From positions 62,001-126,000 of the forward strand of contig NZ_BAVQ01000071.1 of NCBI RefSeq assembly GCF_000524475.1: a stretch of DNA of 64,000 nucleotides, in the 5' to 3' direction. A model generated the notes under the pieces. It saw nothing but the letters and a program-made list of their open reading frames with translations. It had not been told where the DNA came from and searched no databases. The DNA is from Tomitella biformata AHU 1821. GTDB lineage: Bacteria; Actinomycetota; Actinomycetes; Mycobacteriales; Mycobacteriaceae. Positions 9,133-23,018 of this stretch are shown here, one piece after another (positions within the stretch are counted from its first letter, which is position 1; each line of letters begins with the position of its first letter). The position numbers were made by a program, and so were the translations under genes.

Positions 9133-10104
9133 TCAGATATTGGGGACGACATAGGCGGCGATCCCGACCACGACGATCCACGAGACGGCCAAGACCTGGA
9201 GCACGCGGTCGCGACGGGCGATGTCCTCGGGCGCGCCCGCGACACCGCCATCGACATCCACCGCGTAGCGCAGGATGGCGATGACGAAGGGCACCATCGA
9301 GACCGCGTACCAGGCGCCGCCGTGGATCCGGTCCTGCTCGAAGGCCCAGAGCCCGTAGCAAATCACGACGGCCGTCGCGGACAGCGTCCAGACGAACCGC
9401 AGGTAGGTGCTGGTATAGCCCTCGAGGGACTTGCGGATCTTCGCGCCGGTGCGCTCGGCCAGCTGCAGCTCCGCGTAGCGCTTGCCCGCCGCCATGAACA
9501 GGGAGCCGAACGCCATGATCAGCAGGAACCACTGCGAGAGCGCGATGCCGGCAGCCACACCGCCGGCCATCGCCCGCAGTAGGAAGCCCGAGGACACGAT
9601 GCAAATGTCCAGCACCGGCTGATGCTTGAGTCCGAAGCAGTACGCCAGCTGCACGGCGATGTACACCGCGACGACAATCGCCAGCTGGTAGGTCGCGATG
9701 AAGGACAGCCCGATAGCGGCGGCCATCAAGATCGCTGCGGCCGCGTACGCGAGTCCGACAGGCAGGACGCCGGCCGCGATCGGCCGGTAGCGCTTGACCG
9801 GGTGCGCCTGGTCGGCCGCGACATCGCGCGCGTCGTTGACGAGGTAGATCGACGAGGCGGCGAGGCAGAAGACCACAAAGGCCAGCGCGACAGGGCCCAG
9901 CACGTTGGTGTCGAACAGCGATCCTGCGGCGACGGGCGCCGCCAGGACCAGCACGTTCTTTACCCACTGCCACGGGCGCATGGCCTTCAGCAGGCCGCCA
10001 AGCACAGTCTTGGGCACCTTCGCGGCCGCCACCGCCGCGTCGGAGATGGTGGGCTCATCCACCGCCTCCAAGCCAGGGAGCCGCTCCAAGTTCGGTTCAG
10101 TCAT
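9133..10104 (-). CDS. ubiA: Decaprenyl-phosphate 5-phosphoribosyltransferase (DPPR synthase)
   Basis: Integral membrane prenyltransferase-fold enzyme that joins decaprenyl phosphate and PRPP in the route to decaprenyl-phosphoryl-arabinose. It has 323 residues and about nine membrane helices. The first Asp-rich motif is N90-D-x-x-D94-x-x-x-D98, with the YLVND start and the KRYRPIAAG continuation found in Rv3806c homologues; the second conserved loop is YGLWAFEQD. The ATG at 10104 overlaps the stop of the PAP2 gene (ATGA). The operon order glf-glfT2-PAP2-ubiA-aftB is conserved in mycolata. Confidence 0.95.
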   Translation of the reverse strand: MTEPNLERLPGLEAVDEPTISDAAVAAAKVPKTVLGGLLKAMRPWQWVKNVLVLAAPVAAGSLFDTNVLGPVALAFVVFCLAASSIYLVNDARDVAADQAHPVKRYRPIAAGVLPVGLAYAAAAILMAAAIGLSFIATYQLAIVVAVYIAVQLAYCFGLKHQPVLDICIVSSGFLLRAMAGGVAAGIALSQWFLLIMAFGSLFMAAGKRYAELQLAERTGAKIRKSLEGYTSTYLRFVWTLSATAVVICYGLWAFEQDRIHGGAWYAVSMVPFVIAILRYAVDVDGGVAGAPEDIARRDRVLQVLAVSWIVVVGIAAYVVPNI

Positions 10105-10671
10105 GCTGTTCCTTCCGCCTGGGCCACAGTATTGCCCGCAGCGAAGAGCCTCCCACGCAGTGCCGGGTAACGGCGCTGCGCACGGCCGAGAGCCGCGGCG
10201 GTGGCCGCGCCTACCCCCGCGCCCACCAGCACATCCGAGGGGTAGTGCACGCCGAGAACCAGGCGCGAGAGCAGCATCGGCGGAACCACAACGGCTGCCA
10301 CCGGCAGCCCCGTCAGCTTGCCGATCAGCACCGCGGCGGCCGTAGACGACGTCGCGTGCGAGGACGGGAAGCTGAGTTGGCTCGGCGTCGACACCCCCAC
10401 CATCACGGCGGGGCTGTCCGGCCGCGGCCTGCGCACGACGCGCTTGATCACAATCGAGGCCGCGTGCGCGGCGACCGCGCCCACGCCCACGCCGAACCAC
10501 TCCCGGCTGCGGTCGCGGTCGATCGCCGCGCCCAGCACGGAGAGAGCCATCCAGCCGAGCGCGTGCTCGCCGAAGTGCGAGAGGCCGCGGGCAGCGGGCA
10601 GCACTCCGGGGCGCTGGGCCACCGCGTACTGCACCGTCGCCAGGGCAGGCACCTCGTACTTGATGGCCAGG

Positions 10672-10688
<17 letters not shown>
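10101..10688 (-). CDS. PAP2-type phosphatase (Rv3807c-like)
   Basis: A 195-residue membrane phosphatase of the PAP2 superfamily with all three motifs: KRVVRRPRP, SFPSSH, and SRLVLGVHYPSD. From its place between glfT2 and ubiA it is thought to remove the phosphate from 5-phosphoribosyl-decaprenyl phosphate, giving decaprenyl-phosphoryl-ribose for DprE1/DprE2. That step is inferred from context and homologues. The start used is the GTG at 10688, inside the last codons of glfT2 (17-base overlap) with AGGTGG upstream; it ends in a 4-base overlap with ubiA, so translation is coupled on both sides. Confidence 0.9.
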
Positions 10689-15109
<4,421 letters not shown>

Positions 15110-15162
15110 AAACGACAGCTCCTGGGTCGGGTGGCAGGCGAATGAAACAGCCATGTGTTGCC

Positions 15163-15180
15163 AGTGTGACTGGAGTGACT
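15163..15180 (-). promoter_or_regulatory. Direct GTCAC repeat upstream of the SpoIID-like gene
   Basis: On the minus strand, GTCACTCCA is followed immediately by GTCACACTG, a 9-base direct repeat 54-71 bases before the start codon. On the plus strand this appears as TGACTGGAG repeated in tandem at 15168-15185. The spacing and GTCAC core resemble MtrA sites at wall-hydrolase genes; this is an inference. Confidence 0.3.
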
Positions 15181-15235
15181 GGAGTTGCGCAATGGGAGTC
15201 GTGAACTACATCAATGTAACTTTAAGCGCAGGTAG

Positions 15236-16051
15236 CTAGCCCCACCAGCGTTCGAGGACCAGTGCCACGCCGCTGTCGTTATTGGACCCTGTGACCTCGT
15301 CCGCCACCGCCGCAAGCTCCGCGTGCGCGTTCGCCATCGCCACCCCGTGCCAGGCCCAGCCCAGCATCGGAATGTCGTTGGGCATGTCGCCAAAGGCGAT
15401 CACGTCGTCCTCGAGCATCCCAAGCTCCCGGGCCACGCCAGCCAGGCCCGTCGCCTTCGTGACGCCGTGCGCGGCGATCTCGATCAGCCCGTTGTCGGTG
15501 GAGAAGGTCAGGTCCGCGCGGTCGCCGATCAGCGGCGTCAGCGCATCACGCATATCGGCGCTGCGCGCGCCGGGCATCCGCACCAGCAATTTCACGGCCG
15601 GCATGGTCACCAAGTCCGCGACGGAGACCTCGATATTCTGCGGGTTCTCCCATGCGTGCTCATAGCCGGGCGCGGTGGCGAACTGCATCGCCAGGCCACC
15701 CTCCGCGCCGAGGTCGATCCGCTCCGCGGCCAGCGCCGCGCCAGGAATCGCCGAGCGGATGAGCTCCGCGAGGTGGCCGAGGTCGTCCGGGTTCAAAGTG
15801 TGGGCCGAGAGCACGCGGTCCGTTGCGCTGTCGAAGACCACGGCGCCGTTGGCGCACACGGCGATCGGCGCGTGTCCCAGCTGATCGGTGACCTGCGCGA
15901 TCCACCGCGGCGGGCGGCCCGTGCATAGGACGAACGGCACCCCGTCCGCGACAGCCGCGGTGATCGCCGCGATGTTGCGCGCACCGACCTGGTACTCGTC
16001 ATCGATCAGCGTGCCGTCCACATCGCTGGCGATGAGCAGAGGTTTTCTCAA
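15236..16051 (-). CDS. HAD-family (Cof-type) hydrolase
   Basis: A 271-residue cytoplasmic phosphatase of the HAD superfamily, Cof/IIB subfamily. Motif I is SDVDGTL (Asp10, Asp12), motif II is the CTGRP threonine, the conserved lysine lies in VTKATGL, and motif IV is GDMPND. The IIB cap sits between motifs II and III. The TTG start overlaps the stop of the upstream acyltransferase gene (TTGA), which fixes this start and couples the two. The pair corresponds to Rv3813c and Rv3814c-16c in M. tuberculosis. A phospholipid-linked substrate is plausible from the coupling but not shown. Confidence 0.9.
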   Translation of the reverse strand: MRKPLLIASDVDGTLIDDEYQVGARNIAAITAAVADGVPFVLCTGRPPRWIAQVTDQLGHAPIAVCANGAVVFDSATDRVLSAHTLNPDDLGHLAELIRSAIPGAALAAERIDLGAEGGLAMQFATAPGYEHAWENPQNIEVSVADLVTMPAVKLLVRMPGARSADMRDALTPLIGDRADLTFSTDNGLIEIAAHGVTKATGLAGVARELGMLEDDVIAFGDMPNDIPMLGWAWHGVAMANAHAELAAVADEVTGSNNDSGVALVLERWWG

Positions 16052-16800
16052 CTGTCCCTTTCGGCCCTGCGGGCAGCCTTCGCCGCGGCCTCGTCGGCGT
16101 CCATCTTGTTGGCCTCCGCCAAGGTCGGGGCGGAGCCGCCCATCGAGGCGGGCACCCAGAACTCGCCGGCCGGGTGGGGTCCGTAGTCCAAGCGCATCTG
16201 GTCCAACTGCTTGGACATGGCCGCCTTGATCGTGGCCGTCAACTCGTCGGCAGTGCCGACCGGCTCAATCGGCGCGCCGGTGCGGATGAGGATCGGCGTC
16301 CTCGTGCGGCCGAGCCGCTTCGGATGCCCCTTCGTCCAGACACGCTGCGAGCCCCAGATCATCACGGGCACGATCGGGACCTGCGCTTCAAGGGCCATCC
16401 GCGCCGCGCCGGACTTGAAGTCCTTGAGCTCGAAGCTGCGGCTGATCGTGGCCTCGGGGAAGACGCCCACCAGCTCGCCGTCCCGCAGGTAGTCGATGGC
16501 CATCTGGTACGAGCCGGCGCCATTGCCTCGGTCCACGGGGATGTGCTTCATACCGCGCATCAGCGGGCCAGAGATCTTATGGTCGAAGACCTCCTTCTTC
16601 GCCATGAAGCGGATGAACCGCTTCCTGTCGAACGCCGAGTAATCCGCGTAGGTGAAGTCCATGTATCCGGTGTGGTTGATCACCACGACGGCCCCGCCGA
16701 CGCGCGGCAAATTCTCCGAGCCGGTCCGGGTGAACTTCAATCCCTCGAGTTTGAACAGCGCTTTAGCGACAAGGATGACCGAGCTGTAGACAGGTTCCAC
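16048..16800 (-). CDS. PlsC-like 1-acylglycerol-3-phosphate acyltransferase
   Basis: A 250-residue glycerolipid acyltransferase with the catalytic NHTGYMD block (His43-x4-Asp48), the KHIPVDRG glycerol-phosphate-binding block, and VGVFPEAT (Glu116). It should acylate lysophosphatidate or a related acceptor at the membrane. The C-terminal 40 residues are rich in Ala, Glu and Arg and charged. The GTG at 16800 has no SD but stands seven bases after TAGGGT, so a leaderless message is likely. It is followed by the HAD hydrolase with a TTGA overlap. Confidence 0.9.
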   Translation of the reverse strand: MEPVYSSVILVAKALFKLEGLKFTRTGSENLPRVGGAVVVINHTGYMDFTYADYSAFDRKRFIRFMAKKEVFDHKISGPLMRGMKHIPVDRGNGAGSYQMAIDYLRDGELVGVFPEATISRSFELKDFKSGAARMALEAQVPIVPVMIWGSQRVWTKGHPKRLGRTRTPILIRTGAPIEPVGTADELTATIKAAMSKQLDQMRLDYGPHPAGEFWVPASMGGSAPTLAEANKMDADEAAAKAARRAERDS

Positions 16801-16807
16801 GCCGCCA

Positions 16808-16813
16808 ACCCTA
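16808..16813 (-). promoter_or_regulatory. -10 element for a leaderless plsC-like transcript
   Basis: TAGGGT on the minus strand, then seven bases (TGGCGGC), then the GTG start at 16800. It fits TANNNT with the first transcribed base at the start codon. Confidence 0.5.
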
Positions 16814-16896
16814 GCTGCCAGCAGCGGCGCACGTCACGCGAGCAGGTGCCCGTATCCTGAGTGGCAACCAGAACCCCAACTCGGAGGTCCCCCACC

Positions 16897-18516
16897 GTGC
16901 AGGTCACCAGCGTCGGACATGCCGGCTTCCACATCAACACCGAAGCCGGCTCGATCCTCTGCGATCCCTGGGTCAACCCCGCATATTTCGCGTCATGGTT
17001 CCCCTTCCCGGACAACACCCGGCTGGACTGGGACGCGCTCGGCAACTGCGACTACCTGTACGTCTCCCACCTGCACAAGGACCATTTCGACCCGGAGATC
17101 CTGCGCCGACACGTCAACAAGGACGCCGTCGTGATCTTGCCGGACTTCCCGGTGCCGGACCTGCAGCGTGCACTCGAGGCGCTCGGCTTCCACAAGTTCT
17201 TCGAGACCCGCGACTCTGTCAAGCACACGCTGACCGGGCCGAAGGGCGAGCTCGACATCATGGTCATCGCGCTGCGCGCCCCGGCGGACGGCCCCATCGG
17301 CGACTCCGGCCTCGTGGTTACCGACGGCACGACCACCGTGTTCAACATGAACGACGCCCGCCCGGTGGACCTGGAGGCGATGGAGCGCGAGTTTGGGCAC
17401 ATCGACGTGCACATGCTGCAGTACTCCGGCGCCATCTGGTACCCCTGGGTCTACGACATGCCCGAGCGCGCCAAGAACGCCTTCGGCACCCAGAAGCGCC
17501 AGCGGCAGATGGACCGCTCCCGCAGCTACATCGAGCAGGTCGGGGCCACGCACGTCATCCCGTCCGCCGGACCGCCCATGTTCCTCGACGACGAGCTGCG
17601 CTACCTCAACGACGACTGCGGCAACCCCGCGAACATCTTCCCGGACCAGAAGGTCTTCCTGTCCGAGCTGGAGAAGAACGGCCGCACTGGCGGCATCCTG
17701 ATGATCCCCGGCACCACCGCGGACTTCAGCGGCACCGAGTTGCGCAACCTCACGCATCCGGCCACTGACGCGGAGGTCGACAAGATCTTCACCGAGAAGG
17801 CCGCCTACATCGAGGATATGGCGCAGCGGATGGCCCCGGTCATCGCCGCGGAGAAGGCCACGTGGGCGCCGGCCGAGGGATCTGCGCTGCTCGAGCCGCT
17901 GCGCGCGCTGTTCGAGCCGATCATGCGGCAGAGCAACCAGATCTGCGACGGCATCGGCTACCCCGTGGCGCTCGAGCTGACCGTGCCCGGCACCTCGGGC
18001 GAGCCCGTCGTCGTCGAAACCGTGGTGCTCGACTTCCCGGAGCGCACCGTCCGCCCGGCCGCTCTCGACGAGAAGAAGTTCCGCTACGGCTTCACGATCG
18101 ACCGCGGGATTGTGCGCACGGTCCTCCGCGATGACGAGCCGGACTGGGTCAACACCATCTTCCTGTCCACCCGCTTCCGCACCTGGCGCGTCGGCGGCTA
18201 CAACGAGTACCTCTACACCTTCTTCAAGTGCCTCACGGATGAGCGGATCGCGTACGCGGACGGCTGGTTCGCGGAGACGCATGACGACAGCGCCACGATC
18301 ACGCTCGACGGCTGGACGATGCAGCGGCGCTGCCCCCACCTGAAGGCGGATCTGACCAAGTTCGGCGTGATCGAGGACGGCAAGCTCACCTGCAACCTGC
18401 ACGGCTGGCAGTGGGACCTGACCAGCGGCCGCTGCCTGACCTCCAAGGGCCACGAGCTGCGTTGTGGGCCGGGCGCGGACGCCGAGACCGCGACGCTAAG
18501 CGCTGAGAAAAGCTAG
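16897..18516 (+). CDS. Metallo-beta-lactamase-fold / Rieske fusion protein (Rv3818-like)
   Basis: A 539-residue fusion. The N-terminal half is a metallo-beta-lactamase fold with HLHKDH (His58, His60, Asp62, His63), the two-metal site. The C-terminal part is a Rieske [2Fe-2S] domain with CPH and, 17 residues later, CNLH, followed by GWQWDLTSGRC. The layout resembles CMP-N-acetylneuraminate-hydroxylase-like and Rv3818-type proteins, so it may be an iron-sulphur-assisted oxidoreductase or hydroxylase; no substrate can be given. I used GTG 16897 because GGAGG precedes it by about nine bases; longer upstream starts lack an RBS. It is divergent from the plsC-like gene. Confidence 0.88.
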   Translation: MQVTSVGHAGFHINTEAGSILCDPWVNPAYFASWFPFPDNTRLDWDALGNCDYLYVSHLHKDHFDPEILRRHVNKDAVVILPDFPVPDLQRALEALGFHKFFETRDSVKHTLTGPKGELDIMVIALRAPADGPIGDSGLVVTDGTTTVFNMNDARPVDLEAMEREFGHIDVHMLQYSGAIWYPWVYDMPERAKNAFGTQKRQRQMDRSRSYIEQVGATHVIPSAGPPMFLDDELRYLNDDCGNPANIFPDQKVFLSELEKNGRTGGILMIPGTTADFSGTELRNLTHPATDAEVDKIFTEKAAYIEDMAQRMAPVIAAEKATWAPAEGSALLEPLRALFEPIMRQSNQICDGIGYPVALELTVPGTSGEPVVVETVVLDFPERTVRPAALDEKKFRYGFTIDRGIVRTVLRDDEPDWVNTIFLSTRFRTWRVGGYNEYLYTFFKCLTDERIAYADGWFAETHDDSATITLDGWTMQRRCPHLKADLTKFGVIEDGKLTCNLHGWQWDLTSGRCLTSKGHELRCGPGADAETATLSAEKS

Positions 18517-18543
18517 GTCGTCTCCGAAGCGTCTCGGGGTGTG

Positions 18544-18614
18544 AAAACTCTCCACTCTTGACCCCTGGATTGCCGATAATCGGCAATGTGGGTGGTGTGA
18601 GTGGAGAGTTTTTT
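18544..18614. terminator. Nested stem-loop terminator
   Basis: Outer arms AAAACTCTCCACTC (18544-18557) and its exact complement (18599-18612) run into a T tract (18608-18614). Inside is a second palindrome, TTGCCGATAATCGGCAA (18570-18586). It lies 28 bases after the MBL-Rieske stop and works on the plus strand; the A tract on the other arm would also allow minus-strand termination. Confidence 0.8.
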
Positions 18615-18696
18615 GCCAACCGGTGGATAACTTTTCGACCTGCGCACAACCCCGTACGCTGCGAAGAGTCCCACTTCCACCCAGCCAGGAGCCTCG

Positions 18697-19194
18697 ATGG
18701 ACCCTAAAATCAACTCTCGCACCCACACGTGGTCGGATCCCCGCTCTCTTGCGGAGGGAAGAGCCGGCCTGACCGGCTTGGAGTTCATGGCTGCACTGCG
18801 AGACGGCACGGTGGACTACCCGCCCTCCTGCGGCACTCTCGAGTTCCAGATAACCGAGTTCTCCGAGGGATCGATGACGTTGTCGGCGACACCCGCCGAG
18901 TATCAGTACAACGCGTTCGGCTCCGTCCATGGCGGCGTCGTCAGCACGTGGCTGGACTCCGCGATGGGCTACGCGATCCAGACCACGCTGGCTCTCGGTG
19001 AGCGGTTCACCACGCTGGACCTGAACGTGCGCTTCATCCGACCGGTCACCGCGGAGACGGGGATCGTGCTCGTCACAGGCCTAGTCGAGCACCGCGGCCG
19101 CCGCACCAGCACAGCCCAGGGCGAGCTCCGCGACGACCGCGGCAAGCTGTTGGCCTCCGCCACGACGACGGGCATCATGTTCGACGCTCCGTAG
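18697..19194 (+). CDS. PaaI-type hotdog thioesterase
   Basis: A 165-residue acyl-CoA thioesterase of the PaaI/DUF4442-like hotdog fold. It shows VHGGVVSTWLDSAMG, with His78-Gly79-Gly80 and Asp87 as the usual catalytic patch, then the long central strand FTTLDLNVRFIRPV and a GELRDDRGKLLASATT end. AGGAG six bases before the ATG supports the start. It stands alone between a terminator and a convergent transporter gene (16-base gap). Members hydrolyse aromatic or medium-chain acyl-CoA; the specific substrate is unknown. Confidence 0.88.
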   Translation: MDPKINSRTHTWSDPRSLAEGRAGLTGLEFMAALRDGTVDYPPSCGTLEFQITEFSEGSMTLSATPAEYQYNAFGSVHGGVVSTWLDSAMGYAIQTTLALGERFTTLDLNVRFIRPVTAETGIVLVTGLVEHRGRRTSTAQGELRDDRGKLLASATTTGIMFDAP

Positions 19195-19210
19195 TCCTGC
19201 TGTCCGGAGC

Positions 19211-20155
19211 TCAGGCGGGGTCGGGCACCGGGTTCGGCTTCGCCGAGGCCGCATGCTCGTCCGCCGACACCGCCTCCGCGGCGCCGAACACCGCGACGCA
19301 CACTGCGCCGCCGATGGCCAGGATGAAGCCGAGCACCGCGAGCCATTCCAGGCCCGGCACCGCGGAGTCCCCCAGCAGCCAAACTCCGATGGCCCCCGGA
19401 ATCACCGTTTCCCCGACCACCAGGGCCGCGGTGGCGCCGTTCACGGACCCGAGCTGCAGCGCCACGGTGTGCAGGTAAAAACCGCCGACGCCGGCGATCG
19501 CCAGCGCCCATGTCGCGGGGTCCCGGAGCAGGTCGCCGAGGTTGAAGGGCTCCACGCCGTGCATCACCCGCACGGACATCGCGACGACGCCGAACAGCAC
19601 GCCCGCGCTGAGACCGGCGGCGATCGCGGCGCGCGAGCCGAGCAGCCGCACCACTCCCAGCGAGACCCCGAGGATCGCGAGAGTGCCGACCAGCAAGCCC
19701 CAGTGGATCAGTGGATCCGAGCTGCCGCCGCCGGAGGACTCCGACGCGAGACCCAGGGCGCCCAGCGCGAGCAGCACTGTGCCGATGGCGAGCCAATCCC
19801 GCATGTGCAGCCGGATCTTGAGCACGAAGATGCCCAGGACCGCGGTGACCACGAGGTTCGCGCTGATCACAGTCTGGGAGAGGAACAGCGGGGCCAGGCG
19901 GGCGGAGATCGCGCCGCCGACGAACCCCAGGACGTCGAGCACCGTGCCCACGATGAACGCGAGCGTCAGCACCGCCGCCCAGGTCGAGCGCAGCGTGGGC
20001 GCGCCGGAGGCGGTGACCCGGGCCGGACCACCGCCGCCAAGCTCAAGGTCTCCGAGCGCGGCTCCAGCGGACTGTCGGGCACCATACGCCTGCAGCACCG
20101 AGGAGGTGCCATACGCGAGGCTCGCCAGAATCGCGGCGATGAGCCCGACCACCAT
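19211..20155 (-). CDS. DMT-superfamily (EamA-like) membrane protein
   Basis: A 314-residue protein with about nine to ten hydrophobic helices arranged as two halves, a Gly-rich cytosolic insert near residues 35-50, and a polar C-terminal tail. GETVIPGAIGVWLLGD in the second half resembles EamA/DMT transporters. It starts six bases after the serS stop, so it is probably cotranscribed with serS. The transported compound cannot be predicted. Confidence 0.75.
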   Translation of the reverse strand: MVVGLIAAILASLAYGTSSVLQAYGARQSAGAALGDLELGGGGPARVTASGAPTLRSTWAAVLTLAFIVGTVLDVLGFVGGAISARLAPLFLSQTVISANLVVTAVLGIFVLKIRLHMRDWLAIGTVLLALGALGLASESSGGGSSDPLIHWGLLVGTLAILGVSLGVVRLLGSRAAIAAGLSAGVLFGVVAMSVRVMHGVEPFNLGDLLRDPATWALAIAGVGGFYLHTVALQLGSVNGATAALVVGETVIPGAIGVWLLGDSAVPGLEWLAVLGFILAIGGAVCVAVFGAAEAVSADEHAASAKPNPVPDPA

Positions 20156-20161
20156 TGGAGG

Positions 20162-21418
20162 CTACTTCGCCCTGAGAACGTCGGTGCCGACGAACGGCTG
20201 CAGAGCCAGCGGCACTCGCACGGAACCGTCGGGCTGCTGGTGGTTCTCGAGGATCGCGACGATCCAGCGGGTGGTCGCGAGGGTGCCATTGAGCGTGGCG
20301 GCGGTCTGCGGCTTGCCGTCCTCGTCGCGATAGCGCACGGACAGCCGGCGCGCCTGGAAGGTGGTGCAGTTCGAGGTGGAGGTCAGCTCGCGGTAGGCCT
20401 GCTGGCTGGGCACCCACGCCTCGCAGTCGAACTTGCGCGCGGCAGAGCTGCCGAGGTCCCCGCCAGCGACATCGATGACCCGGTAGGGCACCTCGACCGC
20501 GGCGAGCATCTCCTTCTCCCAGCCCAGCAGGCGCTGGTGCTCGGCGTCGGCGTCCTCGGGACGGCAGTAGGTGAACATCTCCACCTTGTCGAACTGGTGC
20601 ACGCGGATGATGCCGCGGGTGTCCTTGCCGTAGCTGCCAGCCTCGCGGCGGAAGCAGGAGGACCAGCCGGCGTAGCGCTTGGGGCCGTCGTTCAGCTCGA
20701 GGATCTCGCCGGAGTGATAGCCCGCGAGGGGGACCTCGGAGGTGCCGACCAGATAGAGGTCGTCGTCGGCGAGGTGGTAGATCTCATCGGAGTGCTGGCC
20801 GAGGAAGCCGGTGCCCTGCATGATCTCCGGACGCACGAGCACCGGCGGGATCATCATCGTGAAGCCGTTGGCGGTGGCCTTCTGCGCGGCCAGTTGGAGC
20901 AGGCCCAGCTGCAGCATCGCGCCGGCGCCGGTGAGGAAGTAGAAGCGGGAGCCAGAAACCTTCGCGCCGCGCTCCATGTCCAGCAGGCTCAGCGCCTCAC
21001 CGAGCTCGAGGTGGTCACGCGGGTTCTCGATCTGGGGGATCTCGCCAATATGCTCGAGCACGATGTAATCGTCCTCGCCGCCCGCCGGGGCCCCGTCCTG
21101 CACGACGTTGGAGATCGCCTGATGCGCGGCGTCGAGCTTGGCCTTCGCCTCGTTCTCGATGGCCTCAGTCGCCTTGACCCTGGCGGCGAGCTCCTTACCC
21201 TGGACCAACAGCGTGGGGCGCTCATCGGCTGTGGCCTTGCCCACCTGCTTTCCCAACAGCTTCTGCTCTGCGCGGAGGCTGTCCGCGGAGGCGATCGCAC
21301 CGCGGCGGGCGGTGTCCGCCGACAGCAGAGCGTCGACCAGCGCCGGGTCCTCGCCCCGGGTGCGCTGGGACTCACGGACGACATCGGGGTTCTCACGAAG
21401 AAACTTCAGGTCAATCAC
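20162..21418 (-). CDS. serS: Seryl-tRNA synthetase
   Basis: Class II aminoacyl-tRNA synthetase charging tRNA-Ser and tRNA-Sec-type acceptors in the cytosol. With the GTG at 21418 it has 418 residues (419 in M. tuberculosis). The N-terminal tRNA-binding coiled coil covers about residues 30-105. Motif 2 is [22 protein letters not shown] and motif 3 is [17 protein letters not shown]; the [15 protein letters not shown] stretch is typical. The frame stays open far upstream, but homology starts at [17 protein letters not shown], which decides the GTG. TAAGGT eight bases before the GTG may give a leaderless transcript. Confidence 0.96.
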   Translation of the reverse strand: MIDLKFLRENPDVVRESQRTRGEDPALVDALLSADTARRGAIASADSLRAEQKLLGKQVGKATADERPTLLVQGKELAARVKATEAIENEAKAKLDAAHQAISNVVQDGAPAGGEDDYIVLEHIGEIPQIENPRDHLELGEALSLLDMERGAKVSGSRFYFLTGAGAMLQLGLLQLAAQKATANGFTMMIPPVLVRPEIMQGTGFLGQHSDEIYHLADDDLYLVGTSEVPLAGYHSGEILELNDGPKRYAGWSSCFRREAGSYGKDTRGIIRVHQFDKVEMFTYCRPEDADAEHQRLLGWEKEMLAAVEVPYRVIDVAGGDLGSSAARKFDCEAWVPSQQAYRELTSTSNCTTFQARRLSVRYRDEDGKPQTAATLNGTLATTRWIVAILENHQQPDGSVRVPLALQPFVGTDVLRAK

Positions 21419-21518
21419 AGTGTTAGACCTTACTTGCCCGGCTCCGCGGAGGCGTCGGGTGGCGCTAATCCGCGATCCGATGTCCACCGTCGACAGACAA
21501 CAGGCATCATTGGTGACG

Positions 21519-22667
21519 ATGTTCCGCATTCGACGCGCGCAACCCGAGCCCACCCCCGACTCTCCAGAGCCCACCGCTGCAGAGCCCGAGGGGCCTACCG
21601 GCGACGCCACCCGTCCCCAATCCGCCCACAATGTCCGCCGGGCACTGGTCTTGGTCGCGGTGGGTTCGTTGGCCGCCGCCGCGATCACTCTCATGACCAC
21701 CGGCAACCTGGGCAAGGTCACCGAGGGCTCGAGCACGCCGACCGCGATCCCCACGCATACCGGTTCCGCGGAGGGCCCCGCCTTTGCCGACGCGCAGCCT
21801 GGCGATTGCCTGACCTGGACCGACCCCGTCGAGCCAGACTTGACGACGGCCGATTGCGCCGCCGAGCACCTCTTCGAGGTGTCCGCGTCCGTCGACCTGA
21901 GCGTGTTCCCCAACTCGGAGTTCGGCACACACGCCGTCCTCGCGACCCCCGCCCGGTACATCGAGCTACGTGACCAGGTGTGCGTCCCCGCCACCGAGCA
22001 GTACCTCGGCGGCAAGCTCGACCCCAGCGGTCGGTTCACGGTGGGCCTGATCCACCCGAGCTCCAAGGGCTGGTCCCAGGGCGAGCGCAGCATCCGCTGC
22101 GGGCTCCAGGAGACCAGCGTCGACGGCACCGTGTTCCACACGATCAGCGGCACGGTCGCGAGCCAGGACCAGTCGAAGGTCCTCCAGCCCGGGGAATGCC
22201 GCGGGATCAAGGGCGGTGTCCCCACGGACCCAGTCGACTGCGGCGAGGAGCATGCCGTCGAGGCCACCGCGATCCTCAATCTCGCCGAGCAATTCCCCGA
22301 CGGACCCCCGAGCGCCGAGCAGCAGGACCAGTTCCTCCAGGAGGCGTGCTTGGCGGCGACGGAGGCCTTCCTCGGCTCCCCGGACGCCCTGCACAACCAG
22401 ACGCTGACCGTCCTGTGGGGCAATCTGAGCCTGCCCAGTTGGCAGGCCGGCAGCCGGCTAGTGAACTGCACCGTCGGCAGCCGATCGGCGGCGGGCGACT
22501 ACGCGCCGATCGTCGGCGCCGCGCGCGGCCAGATCACCATCGGAGGCAAGGCTCCAGCCCCGGCCCCCCAGCCCCCCGCCGGCCGCGCGGTGCCCGTGCC
22601 CCTGCCCGCACCGGCCAATCCGATGATCGAAGAGGGCCCACCGCCCGGCACCGAGCCTGGAGCCTAA
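21519..22667 (+). CDS. Septum-formation-family membrane protein (Rv3835-like)
   Basis: A 382-residue protein with a cytoplasmic Pro/Glu-rich N-terminus (about 1-38), one membrane helix (about 40-60), and a large exported part with regularly placed cysteines: GDCLTW, ADCAAEH, RDQVCVP, IRCGLQ, GECRGI, VDCGEEH, EACLAA and LVNCTVG. That pattern repeats twice and fits the septum_form domain. The tail is Pro-rich. It is divergent from serS and directly joined (no gap) to a small metallopeptidase, the arrangement of Rv3834c-Rv3835-Rv3836. Start: ATG 21519; GTG 21513 is also possible. Confidence 0.82.
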   Translation: MFRIRRAQPEPTPDSPEPTAAEPEGPTGDATRPQSAHNVRRALVLVAVGSLAAAAITLMTTGNLGKVTEGSSTPTAIPTHTGSAEGPAFADAQPGDCLTWTDPVEPDLTTADCAAEHLFEVSASVDLSVFPNSEFGTHAVLATPARYIELRDQVCVPATEQYLGGKLDPSGRFTVGLIHPSSKGWSQGERSIRCGLQETSVDGTVFHTISGTVASQDQSKVLQPGECRGIKGGVPTDPVDCGEEHAVEATAILNLAEQFPDGPPSAEQQDQFLQEACLAATEAFLGSPDALHNQTLTVLWGNLSLPSWQAGSRLVNCTVGSRSAAGDYAPIVGAARGQITIGGKAPAPAPQPPAGRAVPVPLPAPANPMIEEGPPPGTEPGA

Positions 22668-23018
22668 ATGCCCGTGATTATGCCAGCGGACCGCTTCGAG
22701 GAGCTGGTCTCAGACGCCCTAGACCTCTTGCCGGAGAAGCTGATCGCGGCCATCGACAACGTCGTCGTCCTCGTCGAGTCCCGCAATGAGGACGAGCCGG
22801 ACCTGCTGGGCCTCTACGAGGGGATCGCGCTCACCGAGCGGGATAGCTGGTATGCCGGCGCCCTGCCGGACGCCATCACCATCTACCGCGACGCTCTGCT
22901 CGACATGTGCGAGTCCGAGGCGGAGGTGGTGGACGAGGTCCGCATCACGGTCATCCACGAGTTCGCCCACCACTTCGGCATCGACGACGAGCAGCTCCAC
23001 GAGCTCGGCTGGGGTTAG
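22668..23018 (+). CDS. Small zincin-like metallopeptidase (Rv3836-like)
   Basis: A 116-residue protein of the DUF1025/metallopeptidase family. It contains HEFAHHFGIDDEQLHELGWG: the HExxH zinc site is His97-Glu98-x-x-His101, with Asp106 as a likely third ligand. Its ATG directly follows the TAA of the septum-formation gene, so it is translated from the same message. Family members are compact zincins without a known substrate. Its stop overlaps the stop of the convergent phosphatase gene. Confidence 0.88.
   Translation: MPVIMPADRFEELVSDALDLLPEKLIAAIDNVVVLVESRNEDEPDLLGLYEGIALTERDSWYAGALPDAITIYRDALLDMCESEAEVVDEVRITVIHEFAHHFGIDDEQLHELGWG

Noticed and set aside
19253-21973. A 906-codon plus-strand frame across the DMT and serS genes
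   Set aside because: Antisense shadow over an essential tRNA synthetase; composition is dominated by Arg, Gly, Glu, His and Gln.
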